Positions 17,921 through 25,875 of a stretch of 51,762 nt of DNA are shown here, piece by piece. The notes below the pieces were generated by a model. It was given only the letters and a program-made list of their open reading frames with translations, did not search any database and was not told the DNA's origin. A program made the translations under genes and the position numbers. The DNA comes from Paramagnetospirillum caucaseum (lineage in GTDB: Bacteria > Pseudomonadota > Alphaproteobacteria > Rhodospirillales > Magnetospirillaceae), in assembly GCF_000342045.1 (NCBI RefSeq), contig NZ_AONQ01000030.1:1-51762 (forward strand), read 5' to 3'. The first letter of the stretch is position 1. Every line of letters begins with the position of its first letter.

Positions 17921-17946
17921 AACGGGGCCTTTCGGCCCCGTTTTCT
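17921..17946 (+). terminator. Rho-independent terminator after bfd
   Basis: 9-bp stem AACGGGGCC/GGCCCCGTT with a TTTC loop followed by TTTTCTT. Strong canonical terminator ending the bfd transcript just before the convergent acyl-CoA synthetase. Confidence 0.88.
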
Positions 17947-17949
17947 TGT

Positions 17950-19728
17950 TCACTCGTCGTCGTAGCGGCCCGGACAGGGCGGCAGGGTCGACAGGATGTC
18001 GCCGCCGTCCGGCTCGCCCATGGCCTTGGCCTTGAGCACCCGGCGCATGATCTTGCCCGAATTGGTCTTGGGCAGTTCCTCGACGAAGTGGATTTCGCGC
18101 GGCGCCATCCCCGCCCCCAGTTCCTGGCGGGCATAGGAGATCAGCTCGGCGCGCAACGCGTCGCCGGCCTCGAAGCCGGGATTGAGCGAGACGAAGGCCA
18201 CCGGCACCTCGCGCACCAGCATGTCGGGCTTGCCCACCACGCCGATCTCGGCCACCGCCGGATGGTCCATCAGGCTGCCTTCCACCTCGAAGGGGCCGAT
18301 CTGCAGGCCGCCGCACTTGATCATGTCGTCGGCGCGGCCGACGAACCAGATGAAGCCGTCCTTGTCGCGCTTGACCAGGTCGCCGGTGAAGTACCAGCCG
18401 TCGCGGAAGCAATCGCCGTAACGGGTCTCCTCGCCCAGGGCGCCGGAGAACATGGAGGGCCAGCAGGTGCGGATGGCCAGTTCGCCCACCACGTCAATGC
18501 CGTCCACCTGTTTCGGCGTGCCGGCCTCGCAACGCATGATCACCGCCTCGACACCCGGCAGGGGCCGGCCCATGCTGCCCGGCCGCCGGTCGGTGCCGGG
18601 GCCGTTGGCGATGGTGATGGCGCCGGTCTCGGTCTGCCACCAGGTATCCAGGAACGGCACGCCCAGCGCCTTCTGCCCCCACATCACCGCCTCGGCGTTG
18701 AGGGGCTCACCGACGCTGGCCGCCACGCGAAGCGAATTCTCGCGGTAGGAGCGGGCAAGGGCGGCGCCATAGCGCATCATGGTGCGGATGGCGGTCGGCG
18801 TGGTGTACCAGGCGGTCACCTTCTCGTCATGCAGGATGCCGTACCAGCGCCGGGGCTCCAGTTCGGCCTCGTCGGCGACCAGGGCGGCGCCGCAGACCAG
18901 CGGCGCGATGATGCCGTAGGAGGTGCTGGTCACCCAGCCGGGATCGGCGGTGCACCAGAACACGTCGGCCTCGGTCAGGCCGAACACCTTGCGCCCGGTG
19001 ACCAGATGGGCCAGCACCGCCCGATGGGGATGCAGCACGCCCTTGGGCGTGCCGGTGGTGCCGCTGGTGAAGTGCAGGAAGGCCGGCGCGTCGGGGGTGG
19101 TCGGCACCGCCTCCATGGGCTGGGCGGCGGCCACCAGGGCGCGAAGATCGGCGCACCCCTGCGGCAGGACGGCAATCGCACCATCCTCGCCGACCAGCAG
19201 AACCTGACGCAGGTGCGGCAGGGCGGCACGCGACGACGCCACCTTGCGGGCATAGAGTTCATCCGAGGTGATGAGGATGGCGGCCTTGCCCAGTTCCAGT
19301 CGGGCCTTGATGGGACCGGGGCCGAAGGCGGCGAACAGCGGGCAATAGACGCCGCCGGCCTTCCAGATGCCCAGCGCCGCGCCGTAGAGTTCGGGAATCC
19401 GGCCCAGCAGTACGGCGACGGTCTCGCCCGGCTCGAGCCCCTGCCCGGCCAGCACCCGGGCGATACGCCCCGATTGCTCGGCCAGTTCGCCATAGGTGAT
19501 GTCGCGCCGTTCCTGGCGGCGGCCCAGCCAGCTGATGGCGGTCGCCGCGCCGCGGCCCAGGCGCACATGGCGATCGGCGCAGACCGAACCGATGTTCAGG
19601 GCGCCGTCCGGCGCCCCCGCCAGTTCGGCCAAGGCGTCGTTCCACCGAAAAGCGGCATCATCCCACGCCCCGGCCTCAGCCGCCGAAGCTGTTGCAGCAA
19701 TGGTCTTGCCCGGCTTGGCCGAAACCAT
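17950..19728 (-). CDS. AMP-forming acyl-CoA synthetase (AcsA-like acetate/short-chain ligase)
   Basis: 592 residues. Adenylating-enzyme motifs are all present: A3 FTSGTTGTPKGV (about 215), A5-type TWWQTETGA, A7 YFTGDL, A8 core GRADDMIKCGG and the catalytic C-terminal Lys in TNSGKIMRR. The enzyme activates a carboxylate to the acyl-adenylate and then acyl-CoA. Overall it resembles the Bacillus AcsA type (about 570 residues) rather than the 650-residue Acs; acetate or another short acid is likely. The ATG at 19726-19728 gives a normal N terminus. No operon partners. Confidence 0.88.
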   Translation of the reverse strand: MVSAKPGKTIAATASAAEAGAWDDAAFRWNDALAELAGAPDGALNIGSVCADRHVRLGRGAATAISWLGRRQERRDITYGELAEQSGRIARVLAGQGLEPGETVAVLLGRIPELYGAALGIWKAGGVYCPLFAAFGPGPIKARLELGKAAILITSDELYARKVASSRAALPHLRQVLLVGEDGAIAVLPQGCADLRALVAAAQPMEAVPTTPDAPAFLHFTSGTTGTPKGVLHPHRAVLAHLVTGRKVFGLTEADVFWCTADPGWVTSTSYGIIAPLVCGAALVADEAELEPRRWYGILHDEKVTAWYTTPTAIRTMMRYGAALARSYRENSLRVAASVGEPLNAEAVMWGQKALGVPFLDTWWQTETGAITIANGPGTDRRPGSMGRPLPGVEAVIMRCEAGTPKQVDGIDVVGELAIRTCWPSMFSGALGEETRYGDCFRDGWYFTGDLVKRDKDGFIWFVGRADDMIKCGGLQIGPFEVEGSLMDHPAVAEIGVVGKPDMLVREVPVAFVSLNPGFEAGDALRAELISYARQELGAGMAPREIHFVEELPKTNSGKIMRRVLKAKAMGEPDGGDILSTLPPCPGRYDDE

Positions 19729-19910
19729 GCGTCCTCCCAGACTCTATCCTGATCGACGACCCCTTCGGGCGATCCCGCGCCCCAAGGCTCCCGCCCCGTT
19801 GATTGCCGTCATTCTGTCCGCCTCGGACGGCGTGTGCAACAAAAGGAATTGCAGGGCACCGATGCAGCAAGATTATGAATTGTATTGCTGAACTGCTGCG
19901 CCGCGAAACG

Positions 19911-21086
19911 CTACCGGGAGTTAGCGGCGGACAGGGGGCCGCCCTCGGACAGCGTCGCCGCGATGCGCTCGCCGATGGCCTTGTTGAAGGCCGGCGAATA
20001 GTGGATGGCGTCGATATAGGCGTTGCCCTCGAGGGGCTCCAGCTCGGCCAGCCACAGCAGCCCCTTGTCCCACAACAGGCCGTTGGCCTTCATCTCGGCC
20101 ATGCGGGGATAGCCGCGCGCCGCATTCATGTGATAGCCCAGCGCCTCCTCCTTGACCGGGAAGGGACGCTTGCGGTTGTCATAGGAATAGGTGGGCACCG
20201 GCTGCTGCACGAACAGCACCCTGAAGCCCAGCCGCTCGGCCATGGCGTCGATCATGCGGCGGTTGGTGTCGAGACGGCGGATCACCGCGTCCACCTCGGC
20301 GTCGGTCTCGCAGAACCGCCCCCATTCGCGCACCAGCACCGACTTGTCGCCGGCCAGGTGACGGATCATCTGCAGCACATGGGACCGGGCCGCCAGTTCC
20401 CGCCACAGCGGCTGGCGCGACCGGGCCTGGGTGATCTGGGACAGGCGCTCGTTCCAGGCGCTGCTGTCGGGCACGGCGCAGTGATAGAAATCGGCGTCGC
20501 CGTCGACGAACACCGCCACGTCCGGCTTGATGCCGGCGGTCAGCAGCCGCTCCAGCGCGATGCGCTCCTGGGTGGAGTGATAGGAGACGGTGCCGAAATT
20601 GAACACCTTGACGTCACCGAACCCCGCCGCGCCCAGCGCCCGCTCCAGGTGGGCGGGAATGGTCTCGTCGTCGGCCACACCGGCCCCCAGGGTGGTGGAG
20701 CCGCCGAACACGAAGACCTTCGGCCCCTCGGCGGCCAGATCGGGCCGGCCGGCGCCGTTACCGCGGATTCCGTCGTCGGAGACGGTGAAATGCGCCCCCT
20801 GATAGGGCGCCGTGCGGTATTCGACGAAGGGGGTGTAGACGGTATCGAACTGCCGCCAGCCCTGCTTCAGGAGGTCGCGGTAGCGGGCCACGTCCTCGGC
20901 GTTGTAGAGCTTGCGCAGATCGTCGTCGCTCAGTTGGACGGCAAAGGCCGGGCGCTTGTCGCGGATCAGCTTCACCACCCAGCCCGCCACCAGTTCCAGC
21001 CCGCCGATTCCCACCACCAGGGCCAGCAGCAGCAGGCCCAGGACCGAGAACAGCCGGCGGAACGGATTGGTGCGGTTGCGGCGCAT
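19911..21086 (-). CDS. SGNH/GDSL-like hydrolase with N-terminal membrane anchor
   Basis: 391 residues. One membrane segment (about 12-35) anchors a periplasmic domain. The block FVFGGSTTLGAG (about 128-139) carries the nucleophile Ser of an SGNH fold (GDS replaced by GGS), VSYHST and the D/N-rich VDGDADF supply further blocks, and AIHYSP near 370 provides the C-terminal His of the Asp-x-x-His pair. Relatives act on acyl or acetyl groups of polysaccharides or lipids, but substrate is unknown. It is divergent from the HIT gene with 74 bases between starts. Confidence 0.78.
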   Translation of the reverse strand: MRRNRTNPFRRLFSVLGLLLLALVVGIGGLELVAGWVVKLIRDKRPAFAVQLSDDDLRKLYNAEDVARYRDLLKQGWRQFDTVYTPFVEYRTAPYQGAHFTVSDDGIRGNGAGRPDLAAEGPKVFVFGGSTTLGAGVADDETIPAHLERALGAAGFGDVKVFNFGTVSYHSTQERIALERLLTAGIKPDVAVFVDGDADFYHCAVPDSSAWNERLSQITQARSRQPLWRELAARSHVLQMIRHLAGDKSVLVREWGRFCETDAEVDAVIRRLDTNRRMIDAMAERLGFRVLFVQQPVPTYSYDNRKRPFPVKEEALGYHMNAARGYPRMAEMKANGLLWDKGLLWLAELEPLEGNAYIDAIHYSPAFNKAIGERIAATLSEGGPLSAANSR

Positions 21087-21160
21087 GGAAAAGCCCTTTC
21101 GGAAACGGCGCCTCCTGATACCTTGAACACCAAGGCGCGCGCAACGTGGAGACGCGATAC

Positions 21161-21568
21161 ATGTTTGAGCTTAACCCCAGAATCGCGGCGGATACCATCC
21201 CGGTGACCGAATGGCCGCTCTGCCGGGTGCTGCTGATGAACGACAGCGCCTATCCCTGGCTGCTGCTGGTCCCTCGGCGCCCCGGCGTGGTGGAGATCAC
21301 CGATCTGGCGCCCGAGGACCAGCATGCCCTGCTGGATGAAATCGGGCGAGCCTCGACGGCGCTGCGCCGGGCGGTGGCGCCGCACCGCATCAACGTCGCG
21401 GCCCTGGGCAACGTGGTGGCCCAGTTGCACGTCCACGTCATCGCCCGCAACATCGGGGACGCCGCCTGGCCCAAGCCGGTGTGGGGCGCCGTTCCCGCCT
21501 CTCCCTACACGCCCGAGGCGCTGGAGGCCCGGCTGGCCGCCTTGCGGGCGGCGCTGCAGACCCCGTAA
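21161..21568 (+). CDS. HIT-family protein
   Basis: 135 residues. The histidine-triad block is QLHVHVIAR: the catalytic middle and last His are present but the first His is Gln, as in a subgroup of bacterial HIT proteins. HIT enzymes hydrolyse nucleoside phosphoramidates or dinucleoside polyphosphates. The ATG at 21161 is chosen over a GTG at 21146 because GGAG at 21148-21151 gives correct spacing. It lies upstream of, but 348 bases from, the one-carbon operon and is probably a separate unit. Confidence 0.85.
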   Translation: MFELNPRIAADTIPVTEWPLCRVLLMNDSAYPWLLLVPRRPGVVEITDLAPEDQHALLDEIGRASTALRRAVAPHRINVAALGNVVAQLHVHVIARNIGDAAWPKPVWGAVPASPYTPEALEARLAALRAALQTP

Positions 21569-21916
21569 AGACGGCCCGACACCCTGCCCCCCCTGACGGA
21601 CGGCCCGTCCCGCGTGGACGCGCCCTTCAGGGAGGATGCTGCACCCGCTAACTCGACAGTATACGCACTTTTTATATGACAAAAGATATCGTTTTTGCGG
21701 TGCAATATTTCCACAACCGCGCCAGCCAGACCCCAAAAATAGTAGGAAATACCCCGTATATTCGGGATTTATCAGAAAACACCCCCTCATCACCCCTAGA
21801 GTCCGTCCGGATAATCGCCCCTAAAAATATTGACAGTATGCCTACTAATATGGTGACAATACCCCTGCGCAGAAAAAGGCCTTGGGCCGAGCACCGATTA
21901 GAGAGGGAGGAGCGAA
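21569..21916 (+). promoter_or_regulatory. AT-rich control region of the corrinoid/one-carbon operon with dyad operator candidate
   Basis: A 348-base gene-free stretch whose centre (about 21650-21880) is much richer in A/T than the flanks. At 21828-21861 a spaced dyad reads TATTGACA ... TGACAATA (7 of 8 arm bases complementary, with AT/AT inside). It overlaps TTGACA (21830-21835), which with GACAAT (21855-21860, spacing 19) forms a weak sigma-70-like promoter. GGGAGGAG precedes the ATG at 21917. No cobalamin riboswitch, sigma-54 site or terminator was recognised. Confidence 0.45.
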
Positions 21917-22576
21917 ATGGCGTTGGACGATTCAGCCTTGGTGGCCGCCATTGCCGACATGGACGAGGACGTGGCTCTCGAACTGGCGCGCGGCGCGCTG
22001 AACGACGGATGCGAGCCCCAGCACATTCTGGATTTGTGCCGCGCCGCCATGGACATCGTCGGCGCGCGCTTCGAGCAGGGGGAGTACTTCCTGCCCGAGT
22101 TGATGATGGCCGGCGAAATGCTCGAGCAGATCGGCGCCATGGTGAAGCCCCTGATGCTGGCCGGCGAAGCCGATGCCGCGGCGTCGGCCGGGCCGGTGGT
22201 GATGATCGGCACGGTCCACGGCGACCTCCACGACATCGGCAAGAACATCGTCACCTTCATGCTGGAGGTGAACGGCTTCAAGGTGGTCGATCTGGGGATC
22301 GACGTGCCGGTGAAGACCTTCATCGACAAGATCAAGGAGCACCAGCCGGTGGTGGTCGGCCTCTCGGGCTTCCTGACGCTGGCCTTCGATTCCATGAAGG
22401 AAACCGTCGACGCCATCGCCGCCGCCGGCCTGCGCGACAGCCTCAAGATCATGATCGGCGGCGGCCAGGTGGACGAGACCGTCCGCGCCTATACCGGCGC
22501 CGACGCCTTCGGCCTCAACGCCATGGCGGCGGTGTCGCTGTGCCAGGAATGGCTGGGCCGGGCCAAGGCCGCCTGA
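21917..22576 (+). CDS. Corrinoid (methyl-carrier) protein of a methyltransferase system
   Basis: 219 residues of the MtaC/MtvC/MttC type. An N-terminal four-helix cap (1-90) is followed by a Rossmann B12 domain (92-215) with the base-off/His-on signature D-x-H-x-x-G as HGDLHDIGKN; His105 should be the lower cobalt ligand. It carries a methyl group on cobalamin between a substrate-specific and a folate-specific methyltransferase. Both partners and reactivation proteins follow in the same operon; the stop overlaps the next frame's alternative ATG by one base. Assignment to family is firm, substrate unknown. Confidence 0.92.
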   Translation: MALDDSALVAAIADMDEDVALELARGALNDGCEPQHILDLCRAAMDIVGARFEQGEYFLPELMMAGEMLEQIGAMVKPLMLAGEADAAASAGPVVMIGTVHGDLHDIGKNIVTFMLEVNGFKVVDLGIDVPVKTFIDKIKEHQPVVVGLSGFLTLAFDSMKETVDAIAAAGLRDSLKIMIGGGQVDETVRAYTGADAFGLNAMAAVSLCQEWLGRAKAA

Positions 22577-22590
22577 TGGAGACCCCCACC

Positions 22591-23853
22591 ATGACCGATA
22601 CCGTCCAGACTCCCGAGGCCAAGGCCGCCTATGACGCCCGCTGGGCCCGCGTCATGGATTGCGTCCAACTGCGCCGGCCCGACCGCATGCCCATCGGCAT
22701 GCAGCCCACCTTCTGGCTGGCCAAGTACGGCGGCATGACCTGCCGCGAGCTGATGTACGACTATGAGCGGACCGCCGCCGTGGCCGAACGGGCCATCCTG
22801 GAGTTCGAGCCTGACTGCCACAGCCCCATGTTCCTGGCCAGCGCCTCGGGGCGCGCCCTGGAGGCCATGGACTTCAAGCAATTGCAGTGGCCGGGCCATG
22901 GGGTCGGCGACAACCAGCCGTTCCAGTATCTCGACCGGGAATACATGAAGGCCGACGAGTACGACGAATTCCTGGAAGACCCCACCGGCTTCTATTTCCG
23001 CAAATACCTGCCCCGGGTGGCGGGCGTGTTCGAGGGGCTCGACGAACTGCCCACCCTTCCCGGCATGTACTACACCCGCCTGGTGATGGGCTCCCGCGCC
23101 TTCGCCAAGCCCGCCGTGCGCCAGGCCCTGGAGCGGATGGTCACCGCCGGGGAGGAGGCCGAGCGGCTGTTCAACCGCCACATGGCCTTCGAGAACAAGA
23201 TGACGGCGCTGGGCTATCCCGCCTCCTACATGTTCTCGTCCATCTCGCCCTACGACTACATCGCCGACTATTTCCGCGGCGCCAAGCAGATCATGACCGA
23301 TCTGTTCCGCCGCAAGGACAAGCTGCACCAGATGCTGGAGAAGGTGCGGATCATCATCACCAGGACCACCATCGAGGCGGTCAAGGCGTCGGGCAATCCC
23401 TTCGTGTTCATCCCCACCCACTGGGCCCCCGATTCCTTCATGTCGGACCAGCAGTTCATGACCTTCTGGTGGCCGCCCTTCCGCCAGATGCTGCTGGACC
23501 TGATCGCCGCCGACATCATCCCCATCCCCATGTGGGAGAGCGACTGCACCAAGCGGCTCGAACACATCGCCGACATTCCCGCCGGCAAGTGCATCTACTG
23601 GTTCGAGCGCACCGACATGGTCAAGGCCTTCGAGGTGCTGGGCGACGTGGTGGCGCTGCGCGGCAACCTGTCGCCGTCGATGATGACCACCGGCCAGCCC
23701 CACGAGGTGGACGCCGCCGTCAAGCATCTGGTGGACAACGTCTTCAACAAGGGCGGCAGCCTGATCCTCGACTGCGCGTTCGGCATTCCCGACGAAACCC
23801 CGGTGGAGAACGTGCGGGCCATGTTCGACGCCGCCCGCAAATACGGCGGCTGA
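22591..23853 (+). CDS. Uroporphyrinogen-decarboxylase-fold methyltransferase (putative substrate:corrinoid methyltransferase)
   Basis: 420 residues of the URO-D superfamily, which besides HemE includes corrinoid methyltransferases such as MtaA, CmuA N-domain and aromatic O-demethylase components. It lacks the HemE N-terminal signature. Visible blocks are a THWAPDSFMSD loop (His near 275), PMWESDC and DCAFGIPDETP, where Glu/His/Cys side chains could bind zinc for methyl activation. Directly behind the corrinoid protein, it is the best candidate for the first methyl transfer from the substrate. GGAG at 22578-22581 supports ATG 22591; ATG 22576, overlapping the previous stop, would add five residues. 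Confidence 0.82.
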   Translation: MTDTVQTPEAKAAYDARWARVMDCVQLRRPDRMPIGMQPTFWLAKYGGMTCRELMYDYERTAAVAERAILEFEPDCHSPMFLASASGRALEAMDFKQLQWPGHGVGDNQPFQYLDREYMKADEYDEFLEDPTGFYFRKYLPRVAGVFEGLDELPTLPGMYYTRLVMGSRAFAKPAVRQALERMVTAGEEAERLFNRHMAFENKMTALGYPASYMFSSISPYDYIADYFRGAKQIMTDLFRRKDKLHQMLEKVRIIITRTTIEAVKASGNPFVFIPTHWAPDSFMSDQQFMTFWWPPFRQMLLDLIAADIIPIPMWESDCTKRLEHIADIPAGKCIYWFERTDMVKAFEVLGDVVALRGNLSPSMMTTGQPHEVDAAVKHLVDNVFNKGGSLILDCAFGIPDETPVENVRAMFDAARKYGG

Positions 23854-23854
23854 G

Positions 23855-25192
23855 ATGACCCCCGCCCGCTGGCATCAGGCTCTTTCGCTGCTGCGCCCCC
23901 TGGTGAGCCTGATCGGGCGCCGGCGGCTGGAGCAGCCTTTGGCCTGGGCCGAGCGGGCGTTGAAGCGGCGGCTGTTCGGCTGCCGCATGTGCGGCCAGTG
24001 CGCGCTGGACGCCACCGGCATGGGCTGCCCCATGCGTTGTCCCAAGGGATTGCGCAACGGCCCGTGCGGCGGCGTGCGGTCCAACGGCACCTGCGAGCTG
24101 GATGCCTCCATGGCCTGCGCCTGGAAGGACATCTGGTCGCGGCTGGACGGGGAATTGCCGCCGCGCCAGCCGCTGCTCGACCATCGCCGGGCCGGCCGGT
24201 CCGCCTGGCTGGCCGAGATTCTCGACCCCAAGCCGGCGGCCCCCGACCTGCCGCCCGACCGGGCGTTCGCCAAGGGACGGCTGCAGGCCAGGCTGGAGGC
24301 CGGCGACTTCGTGGTCACCGCCGAGATCGGCCCCGGCACCGCCGCCGACGGTTCGGCCCTGCTGGCCCAGGCCGGCAAGCTGGGCCCCTGGGTCGACGCC
24401 ATCAACGTCACCGACGGATCGGCGGCCCATTGCGCCCTGTCCAGCATGGCCGCCGCCGCCCTGCTGCGCCGCGCCGGCCATGACGCGGTGATGCAGATGA
24501 CCTGCCGCGACCGCAACCGCATCGCGCTGCAGAACGATCTGCTGGGCGCCGCCGCCCTGGGCATCGAGAACGTGGTCTGCCTGACCGGTGACGGCGTGCT
24601 CAACGGCGACCATCCCGAGGCCAAGCCGGTCTTCGACCTGGACGCGGTGGCCCTGGTCGCCACCGCCAAGACCCTGCGCGACGGCGGGCGCTTCCTGTCG
24701 GGCCGCGCCCTGACGGTGCCGCCCGGCTATTTCATCGGGGCGGTGGATAATCCCTTCGCCCCGCCCGAGCCCGCCCGGGTCCAGCGGCTGGCCGCCAAGG
24801 TGGCCGCCGGCGCCCAGTTCGTCCAGACCCAGTACGTTTTCGACATCCCGGCTTTCACCTTGTACATGGAACGGCTGCGGGCCGCCGGGCTGCACCGCCG
24901 CTGCCACGTCATCGCCGGGGTGGGCATGGTGGCCTCGGCGCGGACCGCCCGCTGGCTGACCGCCAAGGTGCCGGGGGTGCGCATCCCCGACGGCGTGGTG
25001 CGCCGGCTGGAACAGGCCGCCGACCCGGTGGCCGAGGGCGCCGCCCTGGCGGTGGAGCTGATCGGCGCCCTGCGCCGGATCGACGGCGTGGCCGGGGTCC
25101 ATCTGATGTTCCACCATCACCTGGAGATGATCGAGGGCGTCATCACCGCGGCCGGCCTTGCCGGCCCGCGTCAGCGCCGGCGGGTAGCATGA
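23855..25192 (+). CDS. MetV-MetF fusion: methylenetetrahydrofolate reductase with N-terminal Cys-rich MTHFR_C domain
   Basis: 445 residues. The N-terminal 100 residues form the Cys-rich domain (PF12225-like, as in MetV of acetogens) with eight Cys at 43, 46, 49, 58, 62, 71, 80 and 88, suited to Fe-S or zinc binding. Residues about 135-440 are the MetF TIM barrel, with the catalytic Glu in TAEIGPG and folate/flavin blocks NVTDG, TCRDRNR and LTGDG. It interconverts methyl-THF and methylene-THF; in a demethylation pathway it would run in the oxidising direction. The start overlaps closely with the UroD-type gene (1-base gap) and the stop overlaps the next start. Confidence 0.88.
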   Translation: MTPARWHQALSLLRPLVSLIGRRRLEQPLAWAERALKRRLFGCRMCGQCALDATGMGCPMRCPKGLRNGPCGGVRSNGTCELDASMACAWKDIWSRLDGELPPRQPLLDHRRAGRSAWLAEILDPKPAAPDLPPDRAFAKGRLQARLEAGDFVVTAEIGPGTAADGSALLAQAGKLGPWVDAINVTDGSAAHCALSSMAAAALLRRAGHDAVMQMTCRDRNRIALQNDLLGAAALGIENVVCLTGDGVLNGDHPEAKPVFDLDAVALVATAKTLRDGGRFLSGRALTVPPGYFIGAVDNPFAPPEPARVQRLAAKVAAGAQFVQTQYVFDIPAFTLYMERLRAAGLHRRCHVIAGVGMVASARTARWLTAKVPGVRIPDGVVRRLEQAADPVAEGAALAVELIGALRRIDGVAGVHLMFHHHLEMIEGVITAAGLAGPRQRRRVA

Positions 25193-25875
25193 TGCGGATC
25201 GATCCCGCCCGCCTCGCCCGGGGATTGGCGCGCCAGGCCATGGCCTCGGTCCAGACCAGCGCGCGCCCGGCGGTCACCCGCCGCCTGCACGGACTGGCCG
25301 CCGAGATGGAGACCCTGCTGATGCCACGGGCCTCGGTCCGGGTGGTTTCCGCCCGGATGGAGGGGCGTGATTGCCTGCGCCTGGCGGACGGGCCGGAACT
25401 GAGGGGCAGCTTCGTCAACCGCTTCAAGGGCGCCCGCAAGGCGGCGGTGGTGTTCGCCACCCTGGGCCCGGCCTTCGCCGAGCATACCTCCGCCTGCTTC
25501 GCCCGCGGCGCGGCGGTGGAAGCCGCCCTGTACGACCAGATCGGCACCAAGGCGGTGTGGCGGCTGGGCCAGCGGCTGCTGGCCGGCCTGCGCCTCGAGG
25601 CGCGCAAGGACGGCCTGCGGGCCGGCGGCGCGCTGTTTCCCGGCGACCCCGGCCTGCCGCTGTCCGCCCAGTCGGTGCTGGCCGAAATCGGCCGTCCGGC
25701 CGACGCCGGAATCGAAGTGGTGGCGGGCGGCCTGCTGTCGCCGCTGAAATCCCTGTCCATGGTGGTGGCGCTGGGCGACGACCTGAAGCGCTGGAGCCGC
25801 CTCAGCTCGTGCCGGGAATGCCGTTATTTCGAACGCTGCCGCAAGCCGGCGGAAACCCGTCAGGTCTGCCGATGA
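25189..25875 (+). CDS. Methionine-synthase-activation-domain-like protein with C-terminal Cys cluster
   Basis: 228 residues. The central part (NRFKGARKAAVVFATLG, then a helix with AVEAALYDQIGTKAVW) resembles the vitamin B12-dependent methionine synthase activation region found as a stand-alone protein in acetogen methyl clusters. The C terminus adds Cys208, Cys211, Cys217 and Cys227 (C-x2-C-x5-C-x9-C), an arrangement suited to a [4Fe-4S] cluster. I infer a role in binding or reducing the corrinoid protein together with the activase downstream. The ATG overlaps the previous stop (ATGA); a second ATG follows immediately. Family call is by eye. Confidence 0.65.
   Translation: MMRIDPARLARGLARQAMASVQTSARPAVTRRLHGLAAEMETLLMPRASVRVVSARMEGRDCLRLADGPELRGSFVNRFKGARKAAVVFATLGPAFAEHTSACFARGAAVEAALYDQIGTKAVWRLGQRLLAGLRLEARKDGLRAGGALFPGDPGLPLSAQSVLAEIGRPADAGIEVVAGGLLSPLKSLSMVVALGDDLKRWSRLSSCRECRYFERCRKPAETRQVCR

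Noticed and set aside
21569-21916. Cobalamin riboswitch before the corrinoid operon
   Set aside because: No B12-box-like core or ordered stems recognisable; the region is AT-rich and only a short dyad is evident.
22591-23853. HemE (true uroporphyrinogen decarboxylase)
   Set aside because: Lacks the HemE N-terminal PVWxMRQAGR-type signature and sits among corrinoid methyl-transfer genes.
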